Positions 45,412 through 53,818 of a DNA stretch of 64,000 nt are shown one piece after another. Location: the NCBI RefSeq assembly GCF_900205925.1, contig NZ_OAOD01000005.1, positions 161,594 through 225,593 of the forward strand, given 5' to 3'. Origin of the DNA: Clostridium peptidivorans (lineage in GTDB: Bacteria > Bacillota > Clostridia > Clostridiales > Clostridiaceae). The notes beneath the pieces were generated by a model, which saw only the letters and a program-made list of their open reading frames with translations, was not told the DNA's origin and did not search any database. The translations under genes were made by a program, and so were the position numbers. Position 1 is the stretch's first letter. Each line of letters begins with the position of its first letter.

Positions 45412-46362
45412 ATGATGCAGAAATCCAAAGTCTTTAAATGGTCATTATATTTAATTATACTCGTATTCCTTACAATTCCTTTGTTTTATTTAATAATTAA
45501 CAAATATTTATACATTACTAATTCAACAAATAATCAACAGTTTATCCACAAAGATAACGACAAGCCTCTTAATAACCCTCATAATACCACATTCCCTTCA
45601 ACAGATGCAAAAAATACTTATTTAAAGAGAAGTTTCTCTGGACCTAATTTAAAATATAATAATGAAGGGATACCGGTTCTTATGTATCATTCCATTTCTA
45701 ATAAAAAGGGTAATGAACTTCAATTATCTAAAGACTTATTTGAAGCTCAGCTGAAGTTTTTAAAGGATAAAAATTATACTACCTTGTCTTTAGATGAACT
45801 TTATGATTTTATAGCTTTTAATAAACCTATCCCAAAAAAATCTGTTGCGATAACTTTTGATGATGGCTATGTTGATAATTATTTAAATGCCTATCCAATA
45901 CTAAAAAAATATAATTTTAGAGCAACCATATTTGTTATTACCGATAATGTAGATAAATATAGTCATACTATAAATTCCTCCCAAATTAAAGAAATGTCTA
46001 TAAATGGAATAGATATTATGAGTCATACTGAAAAACACGAAGATCTTTCAACACTTACTTATGATAAACAACTATATACTATGAATACCTCAAGGAAATT
46101 TTTAGAGAAAATTTTAGAGAAGAAAGTAAATTATATTGCTTATCCATATGGGCGTTGGAACAAAGATACTTTAAAGGCCGCTAAAAATTCTGATTATACT
46201 ATGGCCTTTTCTACAAGTGGAACTTGGACAGATAAATCAGATGACATATATAAATTAGACAGAGTATATATAAGTTCTAACTTTGACTTAAGCGAATTTG
46301 AAAGAAGATTAACAAACAGAAATTACAACAATATTCATTCTAAAAATATACTATCTCAATAA
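45412..46362 (+). CDS. Membrane-anchored polysaccharide deacetylase
   Basis: A 316-residue protein with one N-terminal span (WSLYLIILVFLTIPLFYLII) and an extracellular NodB-type domain. Catalytic features are VLMYHSIS, TFDDGYVDN (the base and metal Asp pair) and SHTEKHEDL (metal histidines), with YPYGRWN and a final substrate-groove motif. It probably de-N-acetylates peptidoglycan or a related GlcNAc polymer. ATG 45412 follows AAAGGAG. A perfect DnaA box lies within codons near the membrane-proximal linker (45542-45550). Orientation is opposite to most neighbours. Confidence 0.88.
   Translation: MMQKSKVFKWSLYLIILVFLTIPLFYLIINKYLYITNSTNNQQFIHKDNDKPLNNPHNTTFPSTDAKNTYLKRSFSGPNLKYNNEGIPVLMYHSISNKKGNELQLSKDLFEAQLKFLKDKNYTTLSLDELYDFIAFNKPIPKKSVAITFDDGYVDNYLNAYPILKKYNFRATIFVITDNVDKYSHTINSSQIKEMSINGIDIMSHTEKHEDLSTLTYDKQLYTMNTSRKFLEKILEKKVNYIAYPYGRWNKDTLKAAKNSDYTMAFSTSGTWTDKSDDIYKLDRVYISSNFDLSEFERRLTNRNYNNIHSKNILSQ
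45542..45550 (+). promoter_or_regulatory. Perfect DnaA-box 9-mer inside the deacetylase gene
   Basis: TTATCCACA lies in the region coding for the polar linker after the membrane span. It is the central member of the box group spread over 45134-46587. Confidence 0.5.
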
Positions 46363-46367
46363 CAAAA

Positions 46368-46404
46368 ATAGACATAGAACTTATTTATTCTATGTCTATC
46401 TTTT
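46368..46404 (+). terminator. Terminator of the polysaccharide deacetylase gene
   Basis: ATAGACATAGAA and TTCTATGTCTAT form a 12-base-pair stem followed by CTTTTAAC. Confidence 0.8.
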
Positions 46405-46483
46405 AACATTTTATATAAATTAAATTTACGCTTTTAACACTTAATAACGCCTCTTATGGGTTGTTTTATTGTATCTTTCATAT

Positions 46484-46587
46484 TTGTCCACAATTCTTTA
46501 TAGCTTATCCACAATTTTTGTGCATAATTTTTGTTTTTTTAACACCCACACTTTCAATTATATAGGCACTTGTGAACATTGTCCACA
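46484..46587. promoter_or_regulatory. DnaA-box-like cluster downstream of the polysaccharide deacetylase gene
   Basis: TTGTCCACA 46484-46492 (+), TTATCCACA 46505-46513 (+, perfect), TTATGCACA 46519-46527 (-), TTGTCCACA 46579-46587 (+); ATGTTCACA (46571-46579, -) is a weaker match. They lie in the 493-base gap 46363-46855, which otherwise holds only the two terminators. Confidence 0.65.
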
Positions 46588-46765
46588 TTTACCCTGTTGA
46601 TAACCTGGACAAGATACTGTGGAATACTTAGACATTTTCTTGTTTATTTCATGCAATTTTTTATTTTGTTTTGCAACTTTTTTTACATTTTATAACAAAT
46701 AATACATCATAATAATTATATCATTTCTTATTCATATCATTACAATCTTACATCTATTTATTGCA

Positions 46766-46806
46766 AAACTAAGGATGCCCTCAGACAAAGGCATCCTTAG
46801 TTTTTA
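46766..46806 (-). terminator. Terminator of ridA
   Basis: AAACTAAGGATGCC and GGCATCCTTAGTTT form a 14-base-pair stem with a 10-base loop and a T/A run on each side; it lies downstream of ridA on the minus strand. Confidence 0.8.
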
Positions 46807-46855
46807 ACTAAAAAATTTATATAATACTTACGCTACAACATATATACTTAACTTA

Positions 46856-47239
46856 TTATTTGTGTGCAATTACTTCAATTTCTACTAACGCACCTTTTGG
46901 CAGCTTAGCTACCTGAACACAGGAACGTGCTGGATAAGTTTCTTCAAAATACTGTGCATATACTTCATTTACCTTTGGAAAATCATTCATATCTGTTATA
47001 AAAACTGTACTCTTTATAACATTATTAAAATTTAATCCTTGAGATTCTAATATGCTCCTTACATTTTTCATTGATTGGTGAGTTTGAGAAACAATTGGAT
47101 CTTCACCTGTAACTATTTCTCCTGTTTTTGGGTCTACTGGTATTTGTCCTGATAAAAATACTAGGTCTCCAACTATTATTCCCTGTGAATATGGACCTAT
47201 AGCTTTAGGTGCTAAATCTGTTGAAATAACTTTTTTCAT
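46856..47239 (-). CDS. ridA: RidA-family reactive intermediate (enamine/imine) deaminase
   Basis: RidA hydrolyses 2-aminoacrylate and similar enamines to keto acid and ammonia. The family pattern is clear: APKAIGPYSQGI, FLSGQIPVDPKTGEIV, and PARSCVQVAKLPKGALVEIE containing the substrate-binding Arg. I choose ATG 47239 (127 aa), preceded by AAAGGAGG. It lies 47 bases after the NSS transporter gene and shares direction with tryptophanase, whose reaction releases 2-aminoacrylate, so a protective role in tryptophan breakdown is likely. Confidence 0.92.
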   Translation of the reverse strand: MKKVISTDLAPKAIGPYSQGIIVGDLVFLSGQIPVDPKTGEIVTGEDPIVSQTHQSMKNVRSILESQGLNFNNVIKSTVFITDMNDFPKVNEVYAQYFEETYPARSCVQVAKLPKGALVEIEVIAHK

Positions 47240-47286
47240 TTTTTCTTCCTCCTTTAAACTATTCATATTCTATGATATACTAAATT

Positions 47287-48645
47287 TTAGCCAATTCCAC
47301 CATAGAATATGCCCATTATATAAACTATTATTGTAAGCCCACAGAATATATACCTTGTCATTGGTTCAAACCAAGAACCTAATTCCTTTTTTGAACCTGA
47401 TTGCACTTGTTCTCTTGCAAATTTTGGTCCACAAACCCAGAAAAACATAATTCCAGCAAGAAGTGCTCCTAGAGGAACAACATAAACAGATATTACATCC
47501 ATCCAAACACCAAGTTTATTTCCATCTTCAAGCATTATTCCAGCACCAGCTCCAATTAATGCAATAACAGCAACTGAAACCTTTCTAGAAAGATTAAATC
47601 TCGCCTGCAATGCTTCTATTGGAGTTTCAAATAGGTTTACCAAAGATGTAACTCCAGCAAATAAAACAGCTATAAAGAAGATAACTGAAAATAATTGTCC
47701 CATTGGCATTTGCTTAAATACACTTGGCATTGTAATAAACATAAGTGGAGGGCCTGCGGCTGGATCCATTTTAAACGCAAACACTGATGGTATGATTACA
47801 AGTGCTGCTAACATTGCTGCAATTGTATCAAATACAGCTACATACTTTGCACTTTCCACAATATCTTCGCTTTTCTTTAGATAACTTCCATACACTACAG
47901 TTCCCGATCCAGCTAATGAAAGCGAAAAGAATGCTTGCCCTAGAGCGTATACCCAAGTTTTAGGATTTCCGAGAAATTCCCATCTTGGAATAAATAAATA
48001 CTTATATCCTTCCATAGCTCCCGGTAGTGTTGCTACACGGATAGCAAGTATTAAAAATAATATAAAGAATGCAGGCATCATTACTTTATTAACTTTTTCT
48101 ATTCCATTGGAAACTCCTGCAAGCATAATGATAAATGTTAAAGCCAATCCCATCATATGCCAACTAAGACTTCCCATATTCCCAGCTATAGCTCCAAAAT
48201 ATGCTCCGCTATCCTGTGATTTTACTAAAGATCCAGTAATAGATCCTACAGTAAATCTAAGTATCCAGCCTACAACTACTGAATACCCTATGGCAATACC
48301 TAATGAACCTATTACTGGAATAAGTCCAATAAGGTCTCCATGTTTCTTTCCTCTTCTCTCTAATGCCTTTTGAAAGGCCCCCAGTGGTCCTGTTCCCATT
48401 GCACGACCAAAGGACATCTCTCCAATAACTCCTGTAAACCCAAGAACTATAACAAATATAAAATATGGTATTAGAAATGCGGCTCCCCCAAGCTGTCCTA
48501 CACGATAAGGAAACATCCAGATATTGCCCATACCTACTGCTGAGCCAATACATGCTAAAATAAATCCAATTTTTGAATCAAAGGTTTCACGATTAATCTC
48601 ATTGTTCAATTGCGTGGAAAGGTTGCTTTGGTTGTTATTCCCCAT
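47287..48645 (-). CDS. NSS (SNF)-family sodium:amino acid symporter, probably for tryptophan
   Basis: A 452-residue, 11-12-span transporter with the NSS signature in span 1 (GSAVGMGNIWMFPYRVGQLGGAAFLIPY) and the span 6-8 elements FFSLSLAGSGTVVYGSY and the sodium-site-rich FAGVTSLVNLFE. Bacterial members include the tryptophan transporter TnaT and MhsT. It lies between tryptophanase and ridA on the same strand, supporting tryptophan as substrate; this is inference from context. Gap to tnaA is about 500 bases. Confidence 0.85.
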   Translation of the reverse strand: MGNNNQSNLSTQLNNEINRETFDSKIGFILACIGSAVGMGNIWMFPYRVGQLGGAAFLIPYFIFVIVLGFTGVIGEMSFGRAMGTGPLGAFQKALERRGKKHGDLIGLIPVIGSLGIAIGYSVVVGWILRFTVGSITGSLVKSQDSGAYFGAIAGNMGSLSWHMMGLALTFIIMLAGVSNGIEKVNKVMMPAFFILFLILAIRVATLPGAMEGYKYLFIPRWEFLGNPKTWVYALGQAFFSLSLAGSGTVVYGSYLKKSEDIVESAKYVAVFDTIAAMLAALVIIPSVFAFKMDPAAGPPLMFITMPSVFKQMPMGQLFSVIFFIAVLFAGVTSLVNLFETPIEALQARFNLSRKVSVAVIALIGAGAGIMLEDGNKLGVWMDVISVYVVPLGALLAGIMFFWVCGPKFAREQVQSGSKKELGSWFEPMTRYIFCGLTIIVYIMGIFYGGIG

Positions 48646-48863
48646 AATTTCACTCCTTTATAATATAATTATAATATTTAATAGAAAGCCTGTTAATTTA
48701 TCATTAACATTCATTCTTTTTATAACTTTATACTTTTCCATGTAATATATGATTGTGAGATAATACCCTTTGACGTCATTATGAAAAGTTTTTTAGATCA
48801 GAACTAATTAAGACTTTTTAATTATTTAGTTACATAAATATAGAAAGTAAAAAAGAGTTTCAC

Positions 48864-48995
48864 ATGAAAACTAAATTTTTCATGATGGATACTGATTGTA
48901 TCTCTTATCTCTTTTCCACTTTCTACAAAACAAAGCTGATAATTTTTTTGTTATCAATCTACTTATTGCCAATGACAATACAAGTAGTGATATGA
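48864..48995 (+). CDS. Possible 43-residue hydrophobic peptide
   Basis: In the 496-base gap between tnaA and the transporter gene, the plus strand has an ATG ORF of 43 codons, with a hydrophobic C-terminal half (KLIIFLLSIYLLP) and AAAAGAG upstream. An inverted repeat (GATAA ... TTATC) around the T tract lies inside it. It runs against both neighbours. It could be a hydrophobic peptide or chance. The rest of the gap holds only the tnaA terminator. Confidence 0.2.
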   Translation: MKTKFFMMDTDCISYLFSTFYKTKLIIFLLSIYLLPMTIQVVI

Positions 48996-49096
48996 AAAAG
49001 TGAAAAATATGTAAAACTTATATAGATCCTTTACATATTTAATATTTTTTAATACTTTTATTTTCAAATTACTATCTAACTATATAATTTAAATAT

Positions 49097-49142
49097 TACC
49101 CGTAAAATATATAGCATTACTATTTTACGGGTATATTTTTTT
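49097..49142 (-). terminator. Terminator of tnaA
   Basis: TACCCGTAAAATA and TATTTTACGGGTA form a 13-base-pair stem with an 11-base loop right after the tnaA stop codon, with T/A runs on both sides. It suggests that the transporter gene is transcribed mostly from its own promoter. Confidence 0.8.
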
Positions 49143-50524
49143 TATTTTACTGGTTCAAGACTTGCTTGGAAGTGACGAAGAATTGGTGGCTCCCATGTAA
49201 TTCTATAACCATTAACAGTATTGGCTCTTTCTTTAATTGCAATAAGAGCATCTGCCATAATATCAATATGTGCTTGAGTATATACACGACGTGGAATTGC
49301 AAGTCTTGTAAACTCAAATTCTGAATGAAGTTGTTTTCCAGTATCAGGGTCATTACCTAACATATAAGATCCAATATCACATGTACGAATTCCTGCTTCT
49401 TTGTAAAGTTCTACTGCTAGAGCCTGTCCAGGGAATTCATTATATGGAATATGTGGGAACATAGCTTTTGCATCTACAAATACTCCGTGTCCTCCTACTG
49501 GTGATTGATAAGCTATACCTGCTTCATCAAGACGTCCTGCAAGATATTCCATCTGTCCTATTCTATATCTTAAGTAGTTTTCATCCAGTCCTTCATAAAG
49601 ACCAATTGCTAAAGCTTCAAGGTCACGGCCTGCAAGTCCTCCATAAGTTATAAATCCTTCAAATGAAATTGTACGACCTTTGCATAATTGATATAATTCT
49701 GCATCTTCTTTGATTCCAATTAAGCCACCCATGTTCACAATAGTATCTTTCTTAGCACTCATTGTAAACATATCTGCATAGCTAAATACTTCTTTAATTA
49801 TTTCCTTTATAGATTTGTTTTCATATCCAGGTTCACGTTGTTTTATAAAATAAGCATTTTCTGCATAACGTGCCGCATCTATGCAAAATTTTATATTATA
49901 TTTTTTACAAATTTCAGAGGTTTCTCTTACATTTTGAACAGATACAGGTTGTCCTCCTGCTGAGTTATTTGTTATAGTCATAATAACAAGTCTAACGTTA
50001 TCTGCTCCATATTCTTTTATTAATTCTTCAAGCTTTACAACATCCATGTTTCCTTTAAATGGTACTCTAAGTGTTGGATCTGCAGCTTCAGGAACAACAC
50101 AATCAACTGCTCTTGCACCTGCTAGCTCAACATGTGCCCTTGTTGTATCAAAATGCATATTAGATATAGAATATTGTCCTTTACCCATCATTAATCCAAA
50201 AAGAACTTTTTCCGCTGCACGACCTTGATGTACTGGTTGAATGTATTTATATCCAAATATATCTTGTGCTGATTCAACTAATTTAAAGTAACTTGAAGCT
50301 CCTGCATAGGCTTCATCACCTCTCATTACTCCAGCCCATTGTTCTTGGCTCATTGCATTTGTTCCACTATCTGTTAATAAGTCAATATATACATCTTCCC
50401 CTCTAAGATTAAATAAGTTATACTTTGCCTCAGCAATTTTTTCTTCCCTTTCTTCACGACTAAGCATCTTAATTGTTTCTACCATCTTAATTCTAAATGG
50501 TTCTGGTACATATTTAATCCCCAT
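49142..50524 (-). CDS. tnaA: Tryptophanase (tryptophan indole-lyase)
   Basis: PLP enzyme splitting L-tryptophan to indole, pyruvate and ammonia. The beta-eliminating lyase fold is clear: [31 protein letters not shown], and the PLP lysine in MSAKKDT. Two positions separate tryptophanase from tyrosine phenol-lyase: here FDTTRAH has Asp where TPL has Thr (YFTTTRYH), and [14 protein letters not shown] has Ile where TPL has the phenol-binding Arg. Both favour tryptophanase. Length 460. A promoter lies at 50619-50647, and no TnaC-like Trp leader peptide is present in the short leader, so control is probably by the divergent YheO-type regulator. Confidence 0.93.
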   Translation of the reverse strand: MGIKYVPEPFRIKMVETIKMLSREEREEKIAEAKYNLFNLRGEDVYIDLLTDSGTNAMSQEQWAGVMRGDEAYAGASSYFKLVESAQDIFGYKYIQPVHQGRAAEKVLFGLMMGKGQYSISNMHFDTTRAHVELAGARAVDCVVPEAADPTLRVPFKGNMDVVKLEELIKEYGADNVRLVIMTITNNSAGGQPVSVQNVRETSEICKKYNIKFCIDAARYAENAYFIKQREPGYENKSIKEIIKEVFSYADMFTMSAKKDTIVNMGGLIGIKEDAELYQLCKGRTISFEGFITYGGLAGRDLEALAIGLYEGLDENYLRYRIGQMEYLAGRLDEAGIAYQSPVGGHGVFVDAKAMFPHIPYNEFPGQALAVELYKEAGIRTCDIGSYMLGNDPDTGKQLHSEFEFTRLAIPRRVYTQAHIDIMADALIAIKERANTVNGYRITWEPPILRHFQASLEPVK

Positions 50525-50618
50525 ATTAACAAACCCTCCATCATCTAATTTTTATTATTCATATTAAGATAAATAATTTGTTTAGTTGAAATTTTCAAAT
50601 TATTTTTTCTATAATAAA

Positions 50619-50647
50619 ATTATATCATCATTATAATTTTCAGTCAA
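50619..50647 (-). promoter_or_regulatory. SigA-type promoter of tnaA
   Basis: TTGACT (50642-50647) and TATAAT (50619-50624) on the minus strand, 17-base spacer. The leader of about 90 bases encodes only a 5-codon ORF without tryptophan. The 334-base intergenic region (50525-50867) also contains the divergent regulator promoter; no other feature is seen. Confidence 0.7.
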
Positions 50648-50867
50648 CAATGTAATTTACTTTTTTATTATTTTTTTCCAATTAGGAACGATTTATTCGA
50701 TATTTTACCTTGTTTCGATGCTGTAACTGTGACTTATTACAAAATATTTTTATCTCATTAATAATATTTTATTATAATAATAATATTTTTATTTATTTTA
50801 TTGAAATATATTAATCTTCATGATATTGTATAATATAATACATAAAGTCATAAAGTAGGTGGATAAA

Positions 50868-51551
50868 ATGAAGAAAACTACCTTAAATCAATATATTAAA
50901 CTTGTTGAGTTTTTAGGGAAAGTATTAGGTCCTGATTATGAAATTGTGCTTCATGATTTAACTGATGAGAAGTATTCTATTATAGCCATTGCAAACGGAC
51001 ATGTTAGCGGCCGCAGTGTAGGTGCCCCTTTAACAAATCTTGGACTGAAAATTATGGCAATGGGAAGTTACAAAAATAGTGATTATGTTATTAATTATAA
51101 TGGCGCTTCAAAGACCAATAGAGTTTTGCGCTCATCTACTATGTTTATAAAAGATGATACTGGCGAAATTGTTGCAATGCTATGTATTAACTTTGATGAT
51201 AGCAAGTATGTCTCTCTCAGTGAAGAAATTTTAAAGCTCTGCCATCCTAATGAATTAATTCTTCAAAATAAGGCTTATGATTCAGTTAATTCAGTTTTAA
51301 ACGATGTTCCTGAAAATTTCTCTGAGTCTATCGGAGAAGTTACAGAAACTGTTTTAAATGAGGTTTTATCTGATAAAAATATTCCTGCTAATCGTCTGAC
51401 TCAAGATGAACGTCTTAATATAGTGGATGTGTTAAATCAAAAGGGAGTATTTATGTTAAAGGGAGCCGTTAGTGAAGTTGCTAAACAACTTCACTGTTCA
51501 GAGCCAAGTATTTATCGCTATTTAAATATTCTTAATAAAGATAAAAGTTAA
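50868..51551 (+). CDS. YheO-type PAS/HTH transcriptional regulator
   Basis: A 227-residue regulator with an N-terminal YheO-like PAS domain (FLGKVLGPDYEIVLHDL, RSVGAPLTNLGL, STMFIKDDTGEIVAMLCIN) and a C-terminal HTH_22 domain (GVFMLKGAVSEVAKQLHCSEPSIYRYL). This architecture is shared with DauR and related regulators of amino-acid catabolism. It is divergent from tnaA, which makes tryptophan use its probable target. ATG 50868 is chosen over GTG 50859 because AGGTGG lies 5 bases upstream. Confidence 0.88.
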   Translation: MKKTTLNQYIKLVEFLGKVLGPDYEIVLHDLTDEKYSIIAIANGHVSGRSVGAPLTNLGLKIMAMGSYKNSDYVINYNGASKTNRVLRSSTMFIKDDTGEIVAMLCINFDDSKYVSLSEEILKLCHPNELILQNKAYDSVNSVLNDVPENFSESIGEVTETVLNEVLSDKNIPANRLTQDERLNIVDVLNQKGVFMLKGAVSEVAKQLHCSEPSIYRYLNILNKDKS

Positions 51552-51610
51552 TAGGATAGCTACCCTGTCATCACCCTAAAATATACTCCTTATTATAAAC
51601 TTAAACAAGA

Positions 51611-51640
51611 AAATCCAGCTCTCAAAGAGCTGGATTTTTT
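51611..51640. terminator. Bidirectional terminator
   Basis: AAATCCAGCTCT-CAA-AGAGCTGGATTT stem with TTTT on the plus side, between the convergent regulator and NlpC/P60 genes. Confidence 0.85.
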
Positions 51641-51643
51641 ATA

Positions 51644-52798
51644 TTAACGTATAATTCTTCTACCGCCACTGAAATCGCTTCTAGTAAGTGGAGATATTTT
51701 AACTACATCACCTGTTCTTGGTGCATGCAAATAAGAATTATTACCCACGTATATTCCAACATGATGTGCTGGATATCCAAAGAATACTAAATCACCTGGT
51801 TCCAACTGATCTTTTGAAACAGCTATTCCTACTGTCTGTTGAGCTGATGCAACTCTTGGAAGGTTTATTCCATACTGTGCATATACATGCTTAACTAATC
51901 CAGAACAATCAAATGTATCTGGACCATTTCCTCCCCATTGATATTGTTTTCCTAAAAAGTTGGATGCATATACTACTATAGAGCTTCCAGACGCATTTGA
52001 TGGGATTTCCATATTTGACTGAGAATCATTATTAACATTCCAATCATTTGAATTCCCTCTTGATGGTTTAGATTTAGCTAATTGCTGTTGTCTTTGCATT
52101 TCAGCAATTTGAGCCATTGCTCTATTGATATAACTTTGAGATTCGGTTATTGTGGATGCATAGGTTCTTTCTTGTTTTGTTAAGTCAGCTAAAAGTTTAT
52201 TTTGTTCCTTCTTTTTATTATTTACTTCACTTAGCTTCTTTTCATTATTAGCTTTTAACGTCACTAATTTACTTTTATCATTATCTAAGCGCTCCTTTTT
52301 TTCAACAATAACTTCTTTCTTTTCCTTAAGCTCAGCCGCTATTTTCTTATCAAATTCCATTACTTTTTTAACAGTTTCCGCTCTTGAAATAAAGTCTCCT
52401 ATTCCATCAGCTTCTACTAAAATATCTAAATAGCTTCCCACGCCTTTTACATACATGGCTCTAATTCTTTTCTCAAATAAATCATTTTGGTCTTTTATTT
52501 CTTCTTCTGCCTTTGTGATTTCTTTTTTCGTTGTTTTTATATCCTTCTCTGTACTCACAATTTTAGTTTTTACGTCATTTATTTGATGCATTAATCCTTC
52601 TATCTGGTTGTCCATCTTTTCAATATCAACTTCTAAGTCTTCTCTTTTTTTCTTAACATCTTCTAACGCTTTTTTACTTTTCTGAACTTTAGCCTTGTGG
52701 CTTTCTACTTGAGTAGATAATGGCTCTGCCAATACAGAACTACTTAAAGTAAAAATTAATCCCATTGCCGTAATAATTGAAACTATCTTATTTTTCAC
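51644..52798 (-). CDS. Secreted NlpC/P60 peptidoglycan hydrolase with coiled-coil domain (PcsB/CwlO-like)
   Basis: Signal peptide (ending SSVLA), a long alpha-helical coiled coil (about residues 28-240, heptad-like KKKREDLEVDIEKMDNQIE), a low-complexity Ser/Asn linker, and an NlpC/P60 domain from about 275. The catalytic Cys is in DTFDCSGLVKHVY, the His in HHVGIYVG and a third polar residue in SYLHAPRTGD. It would cut peptide stems in peptidoglycan and may be gated by FtsEX in the manner of CwlO/PcsB (inference). The start is GTG 52798, 5 bases after GGGGGTG. Confidence 0.88.
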   Translation of the reverse strand: MKNKIVSIITAMGLIFTLSSSVLAEPLSTQVESHKAKVQKSKKALEDVKKKREDLEVDIEKMDNQIEGLMHQINDVKTKIVSTEKDIKTTKKEITKAEEEIKDQNDLFEKRIRAMYVKGVGSYLDILVEADGIGDFISRAETVKKVMEFDKKIAAELKEKKEVIVEKKERLDNDKSKLVTLKANNEKKLSEVNNKKKEQNKLLADLTKQERTYASTITESQSYINRAMAQIAEMQRQQQLAKSKPSRGNSNDWNVNNDSQSNMEIPSNASGSSIVVYASNFLGKQYQWGGNGPDTFDCSGLVKHVYAQYGINLPRVASAQQTVGIAVSKDQLEPGDLVFFGYPAHHVGIYVGNNSYLHAPRTGDVVKISPLTRSDFSGGRRIIR

Positions 52799-52972
52799 AT
52801 AAGCACCCCCAAAACTTTATCCTAAGTTTACAAAAATTTTATCCATTTTTTATAAAATTATATCATTATTTAACACACTTCCCATTATACCATTAACTTT
52901 AATAAAAACTCAACGAGAAATTAGATAATTTTGCCTATTTACTAATTTCTCGTTATATATTTATTTAGTATA

Positions 52973-53818
52973 TTAAACCTCCAAAGAATATTTATATACT
53001 TCTGATTTTGGCATTTTTCTATCCCTAGCTACCATTTTTATCGCTTCTTTTTTTATATACCCCTGATCCATGTAACTTTTTATATGTTCTTCTATACTCA
53101 TATTTTCCCACAAGGCTTTTTCTTCTCTATCTATTTCTTCTATGGTCTTTCCTTCTATCACTAATACATATTCTCCTCGTGGTGATACTTTTTCATAGTG
53201 ACATATAGCTTCCTCTAATGTTAATCTTAGCACTTCCTCATGTAATTTTGTAAGTTCCCTACATAAAGCAATTTTTCTGCTACCTAAGTTTTCTCTTAAA
53301 AAGGTTAAAGTATTTAAAAGCCTATGTGGAGCTTCATACAGTATAAGTGTTTCAGTTCTGCTTTTTAAATCTTCAATTATAACTTTTCTATCTTTATTTT
53401 CCCTTGGCAAAAAACCTCTAAATAAAAATTTTGTAGTATCCATTCCTGATGAAACCAATGCCGTTGTAATAGCTGTAGCCCCTGGAAGTACTTCAAAAGG
53501 TATTTTTTCTTCTATACATTTACTAATTATTACACTGCCAGGGTCTGAAATTCCCGGAGTACCTGCATCACTTACCAAGGCTATAATATTTCCTTCATTT
53601 AAGCGTTCTATAATACTACCGCTTCTATCTTCTTCATTATGCATATGATAGCTTATAAGTGACTTTTTTATATTATAATGATTTAATAGTTTTAAAGTTT
53701 GTCTTGTATCCTCTGCAGCTATTATATCCGCTTCTTTTAAGGCTTCTAGGGCTCTTAAAGTTATATCTTTTAAATTTCCTATAGGTGTAGGGACTATAAA
53801 TAATTTACCTTTACTCAT
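52973..53818 (-). CDS. rsmI: 16S rRNA (cytidine1402-2'-O)-methyltransferase
   Basis: Tetrapyrrole-methylase-fold enzyme that 2'-O-methylates C1402. Motifs: LFIVPTPIGNLKDITLRALE, AAEDTRQTLKLLNHY, VSDAGTPGISDPG, and LYEAPHRL. I choose ATG 53818, which overlaps the trmN6 stop by 8 bases and gives the normal 281 residues. It follows trmN6 as yabC follows yabB in B. subtilis; yazA and abrB are missing from their usual nearby places. Confidence 0.93.
   Translation of the reverse strand: MSKGKLFIVPTPIGNLKDITLRALEALKEADIIAAEDTRQTLKLLNHYNIKKSLISYHMHNEEDRSGSIIERLNEGNIIALVSDAGTPGISDPGSVIISKCIEEKIPFEVLPGATAITTALVSSGMDTTKFLFRGFLPRENKDRKVIIEDLKSRTETLILYEAPHRLLNTLTFLRENLGSRKIALCRELTKLHEEVLRLTLEEAICHYEKVSPRGEYVLVIEGKTIEEIDREEKALWENMSIEEHIKSYMDQGYIKKEAIKMVARDRKMPKSEVYKYSLEV

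Noticed and set aside
45134..46587. Active chromosome origin at the DnaA-box cluster
   Set aside because: Genes on both sides (36-44 kb and 47-59 kb) lie mostly on the minus strand, so transcription bias does not switch here; dnaA, dnaN and rpmH are absent; gene order and the rRNA operon place oriC to the right of the window.
48257..48553. Second minus-strand ORF inside the NSS transporter gene
   Set aside because: It is the same strand in a different frame; the transporter frame carries the family motifs and this one has none.
49142..50524. Tyrosine phenol-lyase
   Set aside because: The diagnostic Thr of TPL is Asp (FDTTRAH) and the phenol-binding Arg is replaced by Ile in CDIGSYMLG, both tryptophanase-type.
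50524..50618. TnaC-type tryptophan leader peptide
   Set aside because: The leader contains only a five-codon ORF without tryptophan and no boxA-like element, so TnaC-type control is not supported.
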